The position numbers and the translations under genes were made by a program. A model generated the notes under the pieces. That model was not told the origin of the DNA. It did no database searches and saw nothing but the letters and a program-made list of their open reading frames with translations. Shown piece after piece: positions 25,172 through 33,241 of a DNA stretch of 64,000 nucleotides. The DNA lies in the NCBI RefSeq assembly GCF_030347965.1, contig NZ_JAQIBD010000001.1, forward strand, positions 248,001-312,000. Reading direction: 5' to 3'. Origin of the DNA: Sulfurovum zhangzhouensis (GTDB taxonomy: Bacteria; Campylobacterota; Campylobacteria; Campylobacterales; Sulfurovaceae). Within the stretch, counting starts at the first letter, position 1. Each line of letters begins with the position of its first letter.

Positions 25172-25606
25172 TTAGTCATCGCTTCCTTTGTTTTGAGATT
25201 GCTCTGCTGCTTTTTGAGCTGCTTTTTGAGCTGCTTTTTGAGCTGCTTTTTGAGCTGCTTTTTTGGCACGGTGTTCTCTCAACCATCTTAGTTCTTCTTC
25301 AACTTCATCATATCCGTCTACATCATCTATGGCCAATAGCTCTGCTTCACGGCATCCGTAAGTAGATCCTTCTTCTATAAAATGGACTTCATAGATACGT
25401 ATCACCTGCAGCCAGTCTCCTATATGCGTAACATATCCTTCCGCACCGGGCTGGACCAAAATTGCATCAGGAGCATGAAAAGGGTTAGACCCGTCATTCC
25501 TGATAGGCTTTGTGATACGTACCCTTTGACCTAGATGAAATACCGGCAGTATCTCGTCTTTAGTTGAAGCTGATATTTGTTTGGCTTGTGCATGCGTGAA
25601 CTCCAT
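25172..25606 (-). CDS. nifZ: NifZ with a repeat-encoded C-terminal tail
   Basis: NifZ assists maturation of the P-cluster of the MoFe protein. The family block is clear: FHLGQRVRITKPIRNDG near residue 24, PGAEGYVTHIGDWLQ near 53, IYEVHFIEEG and GCREAELLA. After residue 105 comes a low-complexity basic tail made of AAQK repeats from a 12-base tandem repeat. The start at 25606 has an excellent GAGGAGG site and lies inside nifW, giving a 47-base overlap in another frame. Confidence 0.9.
   Translation of the reverse strand: MEFTHAQAKQISASTKDEILPVFHLGQRVRITKPIRNDGSNPFHAPDAILVQPGAEGYVTHIGDWLQVIRIYEVHFIEEGSTYGCREAELLAIDDVDGYDEVEEELRWLREHRAKKAAQKAAQKAAQKAAQKAAEQSQNKGSDD
25206..25264. repeat. 12-base tandem repeat inside nifZ
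   Basis: The unit GCTGCTTTTTGA (plus strand) is repeated four times with a fifth partial copy, encoding AAQK units of the NifZ tail. The copies are nearly identical, as expected for a young slippage-prone minisatellite, so the tail length may vary between strains. Confidence 0.85.
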
Positions 25607-25937
25607 TGCTTACCTCCTCTATATCATTACATGTTGTTGAAGTAGAACAGGTACTACATGCACTAGGCTTGCCGAATGTATCCCAAACTTCGGCAGCTGA
25701 TGGAGCATATCCGTTCTCAAAGTTCTTATAAACAGTGATCAAGGCAAATTTATAATAATCCAACAACTTCTCTTCACTACCGAGATCATGACCCTTTGCT
25801 TTCTCTATCATTTCACCGTATTTTTTCATGATATGAAAACGTTTTACATACACCAATCTCTCATCATAATCAAGATCAAAAAAGTCAAAATAATCTTCAG
25901 CATCCGTTAATGTCTGAAACTCTTGTAATACACCCAT
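25560..25937 (-). CDS. nifW: NifW-like nitrogenase-protective protein
   Basis: NifW stabilises or protects the MoFe protein. The helical core fits the family: DAEDYFDFFDLDYDERLVYV, KRFHIMKKYGEMI, YKFALITVYKNFENG and AEVWDTFGKPSACSTC. The C terminus is extended and cysteine-rich (CSTCSTSTTC). ATG at 25937 is used because AAAAGGA lies just before it; a longer frame starting with TTG at 25964 would begin inside the -12 promoter element. It is the first gene of the nifW-nifZ-ferredoxin unit. Confidence 0.8.
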   Translation of the reverse strand: MGVLQEFQTLTDAEDYFDFFDLDYDERLVYVKRFHIMKKYGEMIEKAKGHDLGSEEKLLDYYKFALITVYKNFENGYAPSAAEVWDTFGKPSACSTCSTSTTCNDIEEVSNGVHACTSQTNISFN

Positions 25938-25958
25938 TGTAAATCCTTTTAACACACT

Positions 25959-25976
25959 ATGCAATTTTTACTCTAT
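25959..25976 (-). promoter_or_regulatory. sigma-54 promoter of nifW
   Basis: The minus strand reads ATAGAGTAAAAATTGCATA, with AG and GC ten bases apart. The start codon of nifW is about 24 bases after the -12 GC, so the leader is very short. A CGACA-ATTT-TGTCG dyad lies at 26015-26026, about 40 bases upstream. Confidence 0.65.
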
Positions 25977-26014
25977 AACAACTAGATAAAACCTATAATA
26001 TTTTTATAAACTCC

Positions 26015-26026
26015 GACAATTTTGTC
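26015..26026. promoter_or_regulatory. ACAATTTTGT dyad upstream of nifW
   Basis: CGACAATTTTGTCG has perfect five-base arms around a four-base centre. It sits between the end of nifF and the nifW promoter and matches the dyads at 18014, 18042, 43532 and 52294. Confidence 0.4.
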
Positions 26027-26027
26027 G

Positions 26028-26546
26028 CTAAATACCCATTTCACTTTTCAGCTGTTCAGCCCAAGTACTGATTCTCTCTTCAGTAAGATCTGCCTGGTTC
26101 ACGTTATCGATTGCCAATCCACAGAACTTACCGTCTTTTTCAGCCCTTGAAAATTTATAGGTATACCCCTCAGTAGGCCAATATCCATATTCAGTGTCTG
26201 CACCGAGCTTACTGAAAACATCTTTCATTTTTCCCAAAGCACTGATAAACTCTTCGCCATGCGTATCCTGATCACCTGCTCCAAAGAAAGCTACTTTTTT
26301 GCCACTGAAATCAGGTTCTTCATTTTCCATTTCATACAAAGGATCGACCCAGTCGCGCTGAGGATCACCCTGCCCCCAGGTTGAAGAACCGATCAGTAAT
26401 ACATCAAACTCTTCAAATTGGCCAAGGTCATCGTAATCCTCTTCCATATTGATCAGTTCAGCTCCATCAAAAAGCTCTTCAAGCTGCTCAGCTGCTTCCT
26501 GTGTCACACCGCTGCTGCTACCTACGAAAATCCCAACATTTGCCAT
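26028..26546 (-). CDS. nifF: flavodoxin, probable electron donor to nitrogenase
   Basis: Long-chain flavodoxin (172 residues) that binds FMN. The phosphate loop GSSSGVTQEAAEQL is at residues 9-22, the first FMN-stacking region STWGQGDPQ near 56, and the second AGDQDTHGEEF near 91; the long-chain insertion (EYGYWPTEGYTYKFS) is present. It follows the DUF269 gene directly and ends the nifE-nifN-nifX operon. The context supports a NifF role in passing electrons to NifH. Confidence 0.88.
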   Translation of the reverse strand: MANVGIFVGSSSGVTQEAAEQLEELFDGAELINMEEDYDDLGQFEEFDVLLIGSSTWGQGDPQRDWVDPLYEMENEEPDFSGKKVAFFGAGDQDTHGEEFISALGKMKDVFSKLGADTEYGYWPTEGYTYKFSRAEKDGKFCGLAIDNVNQADLTEERISTWAEQLKSEMGI

Positions 26547-26999
26547 TTATGCCTCCTTACATGGTTTGTATTGTTGATAGATACTAAATGCTTTATCTAG
26601 AAGTTTTTGTCCATCTTCATAAAGCTTGTCAATTGTTCTGTATCCAAATCTATGTGCATCTTTGAAGTATTTGTCTACCAACACGATCTTGTCTGCAATG
26701 ACGATACATCTTCCAAAGCCTTCATGGCTCATCTCCATGACAACATTACACATCACACCGGTTTTTCTTTCAAACTGAAGTGCAATAGCCTTATAGATCA
26801 TCTTGATCTCTCCGATAAGCATCTCATCGATATCTGCGATGATAGGTATACTTTTCAGATCTTCTTTTGTCTTTACATATTTCTTAGTCAAAAGCTCTTC
26901 ATCACTCATTTTTGACCAGTTTCCAAACTGATCGGTAGCTCTTAGCTGACGGATCAGCTCTTCAGTAAATGCATTGTGTTCTAATGTTGTATCAACCAT
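26547..26999 (-). CDS. NifX-associated protein (DUF269)
   Basis: A 150-residue protein of the DUF269 family that almost always follows nifX. Typical parts are ELIRQLRATDQFGNW at the start, IADIDEMLIGEIKMIYKAIA in the middle, and MSHEGFGRCIVIADKIVLVD near residue 100. Its function is not known in detail, though a role around FeMo-cofactor handling is assumed from its position. It abuts nifF (the ATG of nifF follows its stop) and is separated from nifX by an 88-base gap that contains a dispersed repeat. Confidence 0.88.
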   Translation of the reverse strand: MVDTTLEHNAFTEELIRQLRATDQFGNWSKMSDEELLTKKYVKTKEDLKSIPIIADIDEMLIGEIKMIYKAIALQFERKTGVMCNVVMEMSHEGFGRCIVIADKIVLVDKYFKDAHRFGYRTIDKLYEDGQKLLDKAFSIYQQYKPCKEA

Positions 27000-27025
27000 A
27001 ATTATTTTCCTTTATTTTTTAATAA

Positions 27026-27060
27026 CGCTTTCAAAGCCAAGCTTCTTAAGCTGTGTTAAC
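27026..27060. repeat. dispersed repeat, copy between nifX and the DUF269 gene
   Basis: ACGCTTTCAAAGCCAAGC is nearly identical to the start of the repeat at 57921-57998, and the following AAGCTTCTTAAGCT also matches. It is a short copy inside an operon gap. Confidence 0.55.
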
Positions 27061-27087
27061 ACTCTTTCTCTTTTGCTTTGTACAAAT

Positions 27088-27543
27088 CTAATCTATAGCC
27101 CAGCGTGCCAATCTTGGATCTTCGACCGTTTCAATATTCATGATTCTTTTCACCCATGGCGGCGGGTTTGTGTTGATCATTTCTATCAGTTCTCCCAGTA
27201 TCTCTTTAATCGATCTAGGTTCCGGCACTTTCATTGGATTTATTCCTGCACGGATCACTTTTGCAGCTGCAGTTCCTCCAATCGACTCACAATACATAAT
27301 ATTGATACCCTCAAGTGCTTTGACCTTGAAATCGGTCTTGTCATCACCTGCTAAATCGGATGTATCAGTCTTAATGACACCAGCTAGAGAAAATCCATCT
27401 TTGGAGACGTTATAGACTACAAACTCTTTAGCCCCACCAAAATGTGCGTTAATGACTTCAAGATCTTTGGTCGCAAACGCTACTTTCATGCTATTTTCCA
27501 ATGTATCGTTACTCTCTACCGTTATCTTCGTTGATTCACCCAT
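27088..27543 (-). CDS. nifX: NifX, FeMo-cofactor precursor carrier
   Basis: NifX binds NifB-co and other FeMo-co precursors. The NifX/NafY fold is visible: MKVAFATKDLEVINAHFGGAKE near residue 19, YCESIGGTAAAKVIRAGINP near 83, and the family-typical end NPPPWVKRI near 125. The length is 151 residues. Its start overlaps the end of nifN by eight bases. The operon runs nifE-nifN-nifX-DUF269-nifF. Confidence 0.92.
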   Translation of the reverse strand: MGESTKITVESNDTLENSMKVAFATKDLEVINAHFGGAKEFVVYNVSKDGFSLAGVIKTDTSDLAGDDKTDFKVKALEGINIMYCESIGGTAAAKVIRAGINPMKVPEPRSIKEILGELIEMINTNPPPWVKRIMNIETVEDPRLARWAID

Positions 27544-28849
27544 GATGCTTCACCTCTCGTAATTTATTTGCTATTTCTAAAAGGAAATATGTACTTCCTT
27601 CATAAAGCTGATCGTTCTTGAGCTGGTTTCCAAGTTCTTCATAGTTTGGGAACCCTCTCAATACCAATCCTGCATGGCTTTGCTCATCTATATGCAAGAT
27701 TCGTTCCGCATGAAAATTACTGATGACCAGATCTGCATTTTTGAAGTGTACTTTCGCATCTTCCAGATCTCCAACAAAGACTTTTTTAGCCTCTATTTTT
27801 TCAAGTACAGGGCTATAAACTGTCGATACAACGGCTTCTATCGTCCCTCCGACACTTTGTATCAATTCAGTCATCCCTATACACATATCAGGTTCTCCGG
27901 TGATCACAAAACGTGATGAACCGATAAGAAAATGTGAATCCAGCATTACATCTTGCAGACGTCCTCTCCATCTTTTTACTGATGGTGAAGGCTCTATCTG
28001 TCTGATCTCCATCAAAGATGCTACAAAATTGTCGTTCATATCCTGTCCCATGAGATGATCAAAATGTATATGTCTTATTTTTGGGTTTTTTACCAGCAAT
28101 GCTTCAGCAGCAATTCTCATTGAACTGCCGATACTGACCACTGTGGCACAGTTCCCAAGTACTTCTATCTCATCAATGCCGATACCGCCCTGTGCCAGCT
28201 TACCTTGCTGCTCACCGAAAAAACCGTCCATAGATGTAGAAAGATCAGGCAAGGCATAGGTCTCAAACCCGAAATTCTCACACATCTCTTTGATCTTTTC
28301 AACCTCAACAGGCTGCATACTTACATGAGGAAGCAGTAATAACTTGTTAGGTCTCACTTGATCATATGGTCTTGTATGCTGATCTATCAACGCCTTGGCA
28401 GTCAATGCCCATCCGCTCTCCATACCACCTTCATAATCAGGAGTATTGACATAACAGTAAGGTATCTCTATGTGCATACCTACACCGCGGACATCATCCC
28501 CTTTTGTTTCGGTCAGACCCGTCGTATGAAGTCCTATGATTTCCGGTTTGAACTTGTTTTTCTTTGTGATGTTTTCGATCGATAACAATATAGAATAATC
28601 CCCGCCATCGAGTACTGCAGTGATATCAGAAACCGAGGTGTTGTACATTGGGATCGGTTCATTAAAATGTCTGGTAAAAAATACCTTGGTATACGAAGCA
28701 CATCCCTGTGAAGCATGCATCAAAGGCAGACAGTTTCGGATACCGTAAAATGCCAGTGCCGCACCCATCGGCTGTGAGTGTTTGATAGGATTGATCTGCA
28801 AGGGTTTGTGTTCGTGTTTGCTAAGCTCTATAGCGTAATTGACTTCCAT
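27536..28849 (-). CDS. nifN: NifN, FeMo-cofactor scaffold beta subunit
   Basis: With NifE it forms the scaffold on which FeMo-cofactor is completed. It is homologous to NifK: NPIKHSQPMGAALAFYGI near residue 20, HASQGCASYTKVFFTRHF near 45, and an NifN-type ILLSIENI region. The ATG at 28849 overlaps the nifE stop codon (TAATG) and is preferred over a frame extending ten codons upstream. It has 437 residues, within the NifN range. Confidence 0.94.
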   Translation of the reverse strand: MEVNYAIELSKHEHKPLQINPIKHSQPMGAALAFYGIRNCLPLMHASQGCASYTKVFFTRHFNEPIPMYNTSVSDITAVLDGGDYSILLSIENITKKNKFKPEIIGLHTTGLTETKGDDVRGVGMHIEIPYCYVNTPDYEGGMESGWALTAKALIDQHTRPYDQVRPNKLLLLPHVSMQPVEVEKIKEMCENFGFETYALPDLSTSMDGFFGEQQGKLAQGGIGIDEIEVLGNCATVVSIGSSMRIAAEALLVKNPKIRHIHFDHLMGQDMNDNFVASLMEIRQIEPSPSVKRWRGRLQDVMLDSHFLIGSSRFVITGEPDMCIGMTELIQSVGGTIEAVVSTVYSPVLEKIEAKKVFVGDLEDAKVHFKNADLVISNFHAERILHIDEQSHAGLVLRGFPNYEELGNQLKNDQLYEGSTYFLLEIANKLREVKHHG

Positions 28850-30225
28850 TACTCTGCCTCCATTGATACAGTTTCCCATGGTGCTTTTTTACTAACATTG
28901 GCAAAAACAGGATTGTTAAATGCGGATTTGAGATCTTCAGCCAGGTTGAGCAGTCCTTCAAATCCTCCGTAACTTACCTTTTTCTCCTGGTTAACGTCGA
29001 TAAATGAAATCTTCTTTTTGATCGCCGTATAGAGACTACGACCTCCGGCAAGCAAAATATGCGCACCTTTCTCATCGATCACTTTGGATTGCTCCGATGC
29101 CGGTGCCTTCATTAAAATACCATCAGGTCCCAGATACTCTTTGGCTTTTTCTATATCGTCTGCAGTAGATTTTCTGATAGAAGTCGCTACTACTTCAATG
29201 CCAAGGTCCTGTAGCCCTGAAGCAATAGACCAAGCTTTGTTTCCTCCGGTATTGAGTACGGCTTTTTTGCCAGCAAACATCTCCTTGTAAGGTTTCAGAC
29301 GTGCTTCAAGCTTCTCCTCTTCTTCTGCCAATACTTCTTCGGCTTTAGCGATCAGTTTTTCATCGCCTAAAGCATTAACGATCTCACGGATCGCAAAGGC
29401 CGTATCACGCTTTCCGTAAAAAGAGACAGATATCCAAGGAATATCATACTGCTCTTTCATCTTTCTACACAGCGTGATAAGAGACTTGGCACAAACGATC
29501 ACATTGAGCTTGGCACGGTGTGCTGTCCTTATACTTCCAACACGTCCATCTCCACTCATTGAACTGAGCACACGTATTCCGATCTTATCAAGAATCGGAA
29601 GATACTGCCACATATCTCCAGTTACGTTGTAGTCACCAATAAGGTTGATATCATAAGGAGTTGTGAACTCAGGTTCTTTGGTACCGATCAGATGTTCAAG
29701 CACTGCTTCACCTGCAAGCCTTGAACCAAGGTTCTTACCACCGACAAATCCTGGAGCATGTACAGGTACGATAGGTACACCGTGTTTCTCGCTCCCAAGC
29801 TTACAGGTCATATCGATATCATCTCCCACAAGCGCTGTCACACAGGTTGAGTAGACAAAGATCGCTTCAGGGGCATACTCTTTCATAATGAAGTCTATCG
29901 AATCAGCCAGTCTCTTGTCCCCGCCGAAAATAACATCATTGGTTCTGATACCCGTGGTAAATCCCATAACCGTATGATCACGTCCTTCATAGGAGCTCAA
30001 AGTCTCTCTTGTTTCCCAAGATGCTCCAAGACAGGTTTGCGGACCATGGACCAGATGTACCGCATCCGCATAAGGAAAGAGTGAGATCTGTGCACCGTCA
30101 AACGCACACCCTCCCGCAGCAAGCCCGGGTTTTGGCTTGTCACATCCTTCACCGGGTTTTTTATCTTTGCTGTGAGAGCAGGCACTCTCATTGAGCAACT
30201 CTTTTATCTTGGCTCTATTGACCAT
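28849..30225 (-). CDS. nifE: NifE, FeMo-cofactor scaffold alpha subunit
   Basis: Alpha subunit of the NifEN scaffold. Landmarks are GCAFDGAQISLFPYADAVHLVHGP near residue 38 (with the cluster cysteine), SSYEGRDHTVMGFTTGI, YSTCVTALVGDDID near 125 and HAPGFVGGKNLG near 155. It has an N-terminal CSHSKDKKPGEGCDKP segment with extra cysteines. The length of 458 residues is normal. It heads the operon and has a sigma-54 promoter 35 bases upstream. Confidence 0.94.
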   Translation of the reverse strand: MVNRAKIKELLNESACSHSKDKKPGEGCDKPKPGLAAGGCAFDGAQISLFPYADAVHLVHGPQTCLGASWETRETLSSYEGRDHTVMGFTTGIRTNDVIFGGDKRLADSIDFIMKEYAPEAIFVYSTCVTALVGDDIDMTCKLGSEKHGVPIVPVHAPGFVGGKNLGSRLAGEAVLEHLIGTKEPEFTTPYDINLIGDYNVTGDMWQYLPILDKIGIRVLSSMSGDGRVGSIRTAHRAKLNVIVCAKSLITLCRKMKEQYDIPWISVSFYGKRDTAFAIREIVNALGDEKLIAKAEEVLAEEEEKLEARLKPYKEMFAGKKAVLNTGGNKAWSIASGLQDLGIEVVATSIRKSTADDIEKAKEYLGPDGILMKAPASEQSKVIDEKGAHILLAGGRSLYTAIKKKISFIDVNQEKKVSYGGFEGLLNLAEDLKSAFNNPVFANVSKKAPWETVSMEAE

Positions 30226-30257
30226 AAATACTCCTTTTGAGCGTAATATCCATAGTT

Positions 30258-30275
30258 ATGCAATTTTTGTGCGAG
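30258..30275 (-). promoter_or_regulatory. sigma-54 promoter of nifE
   Basis: The minus strand reads TCGCACAAAAATTGCAT: GCAC at -24 and TTGCA at -12, with ten bases between CG and GC. This is one base from the classical TGGCAC-N5-TTGCA. The nifE start codon lies about 35 bases downstream. Confidence 0.75.
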
Positions 30276-30408
30276 AAGAGGGTTTTGGGGTATCAAATCC
30301 TATGAATTTCACTACTAATGTATTTAAAAAGGAAACGGAAAATCCTGTAGCTCAAGAAAATGTAACAAAAGCCGTTTCCAAAACAACCACTTATGCTATA
30401 ATCCCTGT

Positions 30409-31128
30409 ATGAAAAAACGCCTCGACCAACTCCTCTCAAGCCTAGGCTACTGCAGCCGTAAAGATGTCAGAAAACTCATTGCTATGGGTATCGTTACTGT
30501 TGAAGGAGAATCCCGTATCAAACCCGAGACCAAAGTGACGCATGAGATAGTGCGTTTCGACGGTGAGCCCCTTGATCCTCCGCAAGGAATGGTCATCTTG
30601 ATGCATAAACCCGTCGGTGTGGTCTGCTCCCATGATGACGGCGAAGGAAAACTGGTCTATGATCTGCTCCCGAATAGATGGCGTCTTCGCTCACCCAAGC
30701 TCTCTACCGTAGGCAGGCTTGACAAAGAGACCAGCGGACTGCTGCTTATCACAGATGATGGCAAGCTTATCCATGCCCTCACCTCCCCCCGTAAAAAGGT
30801 TGCCAAACGCTACGAAGCGACTCTGGCACAACCACTGACGGGTGAAGAGAAAGCGCTTTTTGCTTCAGGTACATTGATGCTCAATGGTGAAAAAACCCCA
30901 TGTCTTCCGGCACGGCTTGAAGAGGGCGACGGTATCCATGTAGCCTTGGAGATCACGGAGGGTCGTTACCACCAGGTACGCCGTATGTTTGCCGCGGCAG
31001 GCAACCATGTCAACGCGCTGCACCGCAGCCGCATGGGAACACTCGAGTTGGGAGAGCTTCAAGCTGGCGAGTTCAGGATTCTCTCCCCTGAAGAGATCGC
31101 ACGCTGTTCTACGGAATCTGAATCATGA
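30409..31128 (+). CDS. rRNA pseudouridine synthase (RsuA/RluB family)
   Basis: Converts a specific uridine of ribosomal RNA to pseudouridine. An S4 RNA-binding domain covers about residues 1-60 (RLDQLLSSLGYCSRKDVRKL). The catalytic domain has the motif GRLDKETSGLLL near residue 104, with the active aspartate, and a late EGRYHQVRRM block near 184. The length of 239 residues fits RsuA/RluB. It overlaps the next gene by four bases and runs away from the nifE operon. Which site it modifies cannot be decided from the sequence. Confidence 0.9.
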   Translation: MKKRLDQLLSSLGYCSRKDVRKLIAMGIVTVEGESRIKPETKVTHEIVRFDGEPLDPPQGMVILMHKPVGVVCSHDDGEGKLVYDLLPNRWRLRSPKLSTVGRLDKETSGLLLITDDGKLIHALTSPRKKVAKRYEATLAQPLTGEEKALFASGTLMLNGEKTPCLPARLEEGDGIHVALEITEGRYHQVRRMFAAAGNHVNALHRSRMGTLELGELQAGEFRILSPEEIARCSTESES

Positions 31129-31439
31129 ATAAAAACACCGATTTCAACGAAAAGTGTTACACTCTCCTCCGTCAAATTCCCAAAGGCAAAATCACTACCT
31201 ATAAAGAGCTTGCTAGGGCGTTAGGATCCAAAGCATGGCGGGCAGTAGGCACTGCCTTGGCAAAAAACCCCGATCTCATCACAACACCCTGTCACCGTGT
31301 CATACGCAGTGACGGAAATATCGGTGAGTATGCTCTGGGCAGGGAGAAGAAGATAGAACTGCTCAAAAGTGAAGGTATCAAAATCACCAATGGAAAAATA
31401 GAAAACTTTGAGGAGTATTTCTATTCATTTCAACCCTAA
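31125..31439 (+). CDS. methylated-DNA-protein cysteine methyltransferase (MGMT-like), single domain
   Basis: DNA repair protein of the Ogt/MGMT family that consists only of the C-terminal domain (104 residues). The helix-turn-helix segment GKITTYKELARALGSKAWRAVG and the active-site motif PCHRVI near residue 62 are present, so the acceptor cysteine is kept, unlike in alkyltransferase-like proteins, which have Trp there. It is translationally coupled to the pseudouridine synthase gene by a four-base overlap. Confidence 0.88.
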   Translation: MNKNTDFNEKCYTLLRQIPKGKITTYKELARALGSKAWRAVGTALAKNPDLITTPCHRVIRSDGNIGEYALGREKKIELLKSEGIKITNGKIENFEEYFYSFQP

Positions 31440-31478
31440 AACATTTTTTGCACTATAGAGAATACTTCTACCCTACTA

Positions 31479-31495
31479 TCGAACAATTTTTGCAA
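31479..31495 (+). promoter_or_regulatory. sigma-54 promoter before the small cysteine genes
   Basis: The sequence TCGAACAATTTTTGCAA has CG and GC ten bases apart, as in the other nif promoters. The predicted transcript start is next to the ATG of the 71-residue ORF, so the promoter may instead serve the following 78-residue gene. Confidence 0.6.
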
Positions 31496-31505
31496 ATATT
31501 TTTTT

Positions 31506-31721
31506 ATGAAATATAATAAAATTGAACTTTACTGCACCCACTGTGACAAAAACTACACTATTACTAAAGAAGATCTGAACCTGATGGTACCTTTGTATCA
31601 TCATTCTATTATTTGTGAAAATGATAGATACAGGTTTGAAAGCGGTTGTTTTTTCAAAGAGCTTGCAATACTTAAACGAAAACAAAAAACTATGCCTCTA
31701 GTCAGGTCTCAATACTCCTAA
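31506..31721 (+). CDS. hypothetical 71-residue protein with CxxC motif
   Basis: A small protein with a zinc-ribbon-like YCTHCDKNY near residue 9 and further cysteines at about 37 and 48. No ribosome binding site is seen before the ATG, and the predicted sigma-54 transcript start is only one or two bases upstream, so translation would be leaderless if the assignments hold. It may be a real metal-binding microprotein or a non-coding leader. It precedes a member of the three-copy small-protein family by 45 bases. Confidence 0.45.
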   Translation: MKYNKIELYCTHCDKNYTITKEDLNLMVPLYHHSIICENDRYRFESGCFFKELAILKRKQKTMPLVRSQYS

Positions 31722-31766
31722 GGGAATAAAGAATGCATCTCTACTAAAAATTAGAAAGGAATAATC

Positions 31767-32003
31767 ATGGAACATCACGTAATTATAGAAAAACTTTGCA
31801 GCTGCGCTAAAAGAGACGGTTTGAGTCAGGTCGTCACCTTTGATACAAAAGAGAGTGCTAAAAATGCAGCTGAAACACAACTTTCATTTATGGAAAGCAG
31901 TTTCTGTGGAAAACACAATTTTGACATCACCGAAGTGGATGACCATTATGTGATCGGTATGCTTGGCGGAGGATGCGGCTGCGGTACACAGCACATGCAC
32001 TAA
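31767..32003 (+). CDS. small cysteine protein, family A copy 1
   Basis: One of three paralogues in this window (others at 44500 and 46218). Shared features: EHHVIIEKLCSCAKR at the start (cysteines 11 and 13 in a CxC), a TFDTKE segment, SFCGKHNFD near residue 46 with a third cysteine and a histidine, and EVDDHYVIG. This copy ends in a CGCG-x4-H tail with two extra cysteines, which strengthens the idea of metal or cluster binding. AGAAAGGAAT precedes the ATG. I do not know a name for the family. Its function is unknown, but all copies lie near sigma-54 promoters in the nif region. Confidence 0.75.
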   Translation: MEHHVIIEKLCSCAKRDGLSQVVTFDTKESAKNAAETQLSFMESSFCGKHNFDITEVDDHYVIGMLGGGCGCGTQHMH

Positions 32004-32121
32004 ATTGCGACAAATCCTTACAAAATTGGCAGAATGTCAAAATTGTATCAACCAGCTTAGTCCATTATCATCGGTGAAAAAAAATCAAGTATAATGAGAT
32101 GAAATCAATGAAGGGTTTTTC

Positions 32122-32619
32122 ATGAAAAAAATCTATTTAGCCGGGCCTGATGTGTTTGAAAAAGATGCTTTAGATGTAGGTAAAATGCTTAAAGAACTTT
32201 GCAGTAACTTTGGATTTGAAGGGCTTTTCCCTTTGGATAATATCTTGGAAGCAGAGGAACCCCAAGCCTTGGCACGAGAGATCAGGCAGGCAAACCTGGC
32301 ATTGATACAACAAGCTGATATCGTTATGGCAAACCTCAATCCTTTTAGGGGCCTTGAACCTGATTCGGGGACAGTCTATGAAGTAGGATTTGCCGAAGCA
32401 TTGGGCAAACCGGTCTTTGGTTATGCCGAGGATCTTAGAACAATGAAAGAGCGCATTGTAGAGTCTCAAAAACTTTGTGATTCCGATATCTACTGCAAAG
32501 AAGGTAAACTCATAGAGGACTTTGAACTCTCTCATAACCTCATGCTCTCCCATACCTTAGTGGCTACCGATGCAAAAACATGTCTTATGGCGATCAAAGA
32601 GCATTTCAGTATAAATTAG
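32122..32619 (+). CDS. nucleoside 2-deoxyribosyltransferase
   Basis: Salvage enzyme that swaps bases between deoxynucleosides. The N-terminal YLAGPDVF, the catalytic-glutamate region DSGTVYEVGFAEALGKP near residue 81 and the small single-domain size (165 residues) are typical. A sigma-70-like TATAAT box lies about 35 bases upstream, so it does not look like part of the sigma-54 set. Confidence 0.88.
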   Translation: MKKIYLAGPDVFEKDALDVGKMLKELCSNFGFEGLFPLDNILEAEEPQALAREIRQANLALIQQADIVMANLNPFRGLEPDSGTVYEVGFAEALGKPVFGYAEDLRTMKERIVESQKLCDSDIYCKEGKLIEDFELSHNLMLSHTLVATDAKTCLMAIKEHFSIN

Positions 32620-32673
32620 ACTGGACAGAACGGTTTTTCTGTATTTCCATAAAATTTTACATATCTTTTCTGA

Positions 32674-33084
32674 CTAATGCTGTACTCTAAGAAACACGTC
32701 AAAATGACCAGTGATCATAATGTCATCCGGCTCTACAAGCACCCTGCCTGATACATCCAGCGAAACCACCACATCGACTAAAGCATCTTTGGTCTCATAA
32801 GATATAAAACCCTCTTCTTTTTTAAATTCATATTCACTGCCGCTTAGTACCTGCTCCATCAGCTGTCTGAATTCTGTTTCACTTTCAAAGGGCTGTTGTA
32901 GTCGTTGTTGCAGTTTGAGTAACGGTGTGTATATAATACTGCAAAGTAAATAGTCTTTTTTCGAGCGTGAGATACCATGGTTTTCAAATGTTATATCCAA
33001 CTGACCTTGCAAAATTTTCAGTTCATCAAGTGTCATCTCTTTGGATTCATACGTCTCTTTGGCATTAACAAACCGGTCATACAT
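32674..33084 (-). CDS. hypothetical protein under a sigma-54 promoter
   Basis: A 136-residue protein without known motif: a helical N-terminal half (MTLDELKILQGQLDITF) and a beta-rich C-terminal half (DVVVSLDVSGRVLVEPDD). It has one cysteine and no signal peptide. Its start codon lies about 28 bases after a candidate -12 element, and it is divergent from hemerythrin, which may also have a -24/-12 element. This suggests an accessory role in fixation or oxygen handling. Confidence 0.7.
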   Translation of the reverse strand: MYDRFVNAKETYESKEMTLDELKILQGQLDITFENHGISRSKKDYLLCSIIYTPLLKLQQRLQQPFESETEFRQLMEQVLSGSEYEFKKEEGFISYETKDALVDVVVSLDVSGRVLVEPDDIMITGHFDVFLRVQH

Positions 33085-33110
33085 AAAGGCTCCTTTGGTA
33101 ATAAAGCAAA

Positions 33111-33127
33111 TGCATTTTTCACTCTAA
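33111..33127 (-). promoter_or_regulatory. sigma-54 promoter of the 136-residue gene
   Basis: The minus strand reads TAGAGTGAAAAATGCAT with AG and GC ten bases apart, placed 28 bases before the start codon. Confidence 0.6.
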
Positions 33128-33196
33128 AACACTGCAAAATTATTTGAACCTGGTTTTGTATGGACTCCTTCATGGCTTTATGTTTTCTCATACTAT

Positions 33197-33213
33197 GAGT
33201 ATATAAATTGCAT
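33197..33213 (+). promoter_or_regulatory. possible sigma-54 promoter of hemerythrin
   Basis: The sequence GAGTATATAAATTGCAT keeps the ten-base spacing between AG and GC but has a weaker -24 half. The start codon lies about 31 bases after the -12 GC. Confidence 0.45.
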
Positions 33214-33241
33214 AAAAGTTATAAAAATACAATGAGGCAGC

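Noticed and set aside
25206-25264. CRISPR-like repeat array
   Set aside because: Units of 12 bases follow each other without spacers and lie within the nifZ coding frame; this is a minisatellite.
25938-25964. N-terminal extension of nifW from a TTG at 25964
   Set aside because: The TTG is part of the TTGCA -12 element, so it would not be on the mRNA; the ATG at 25937 has a good ribosome binding site.
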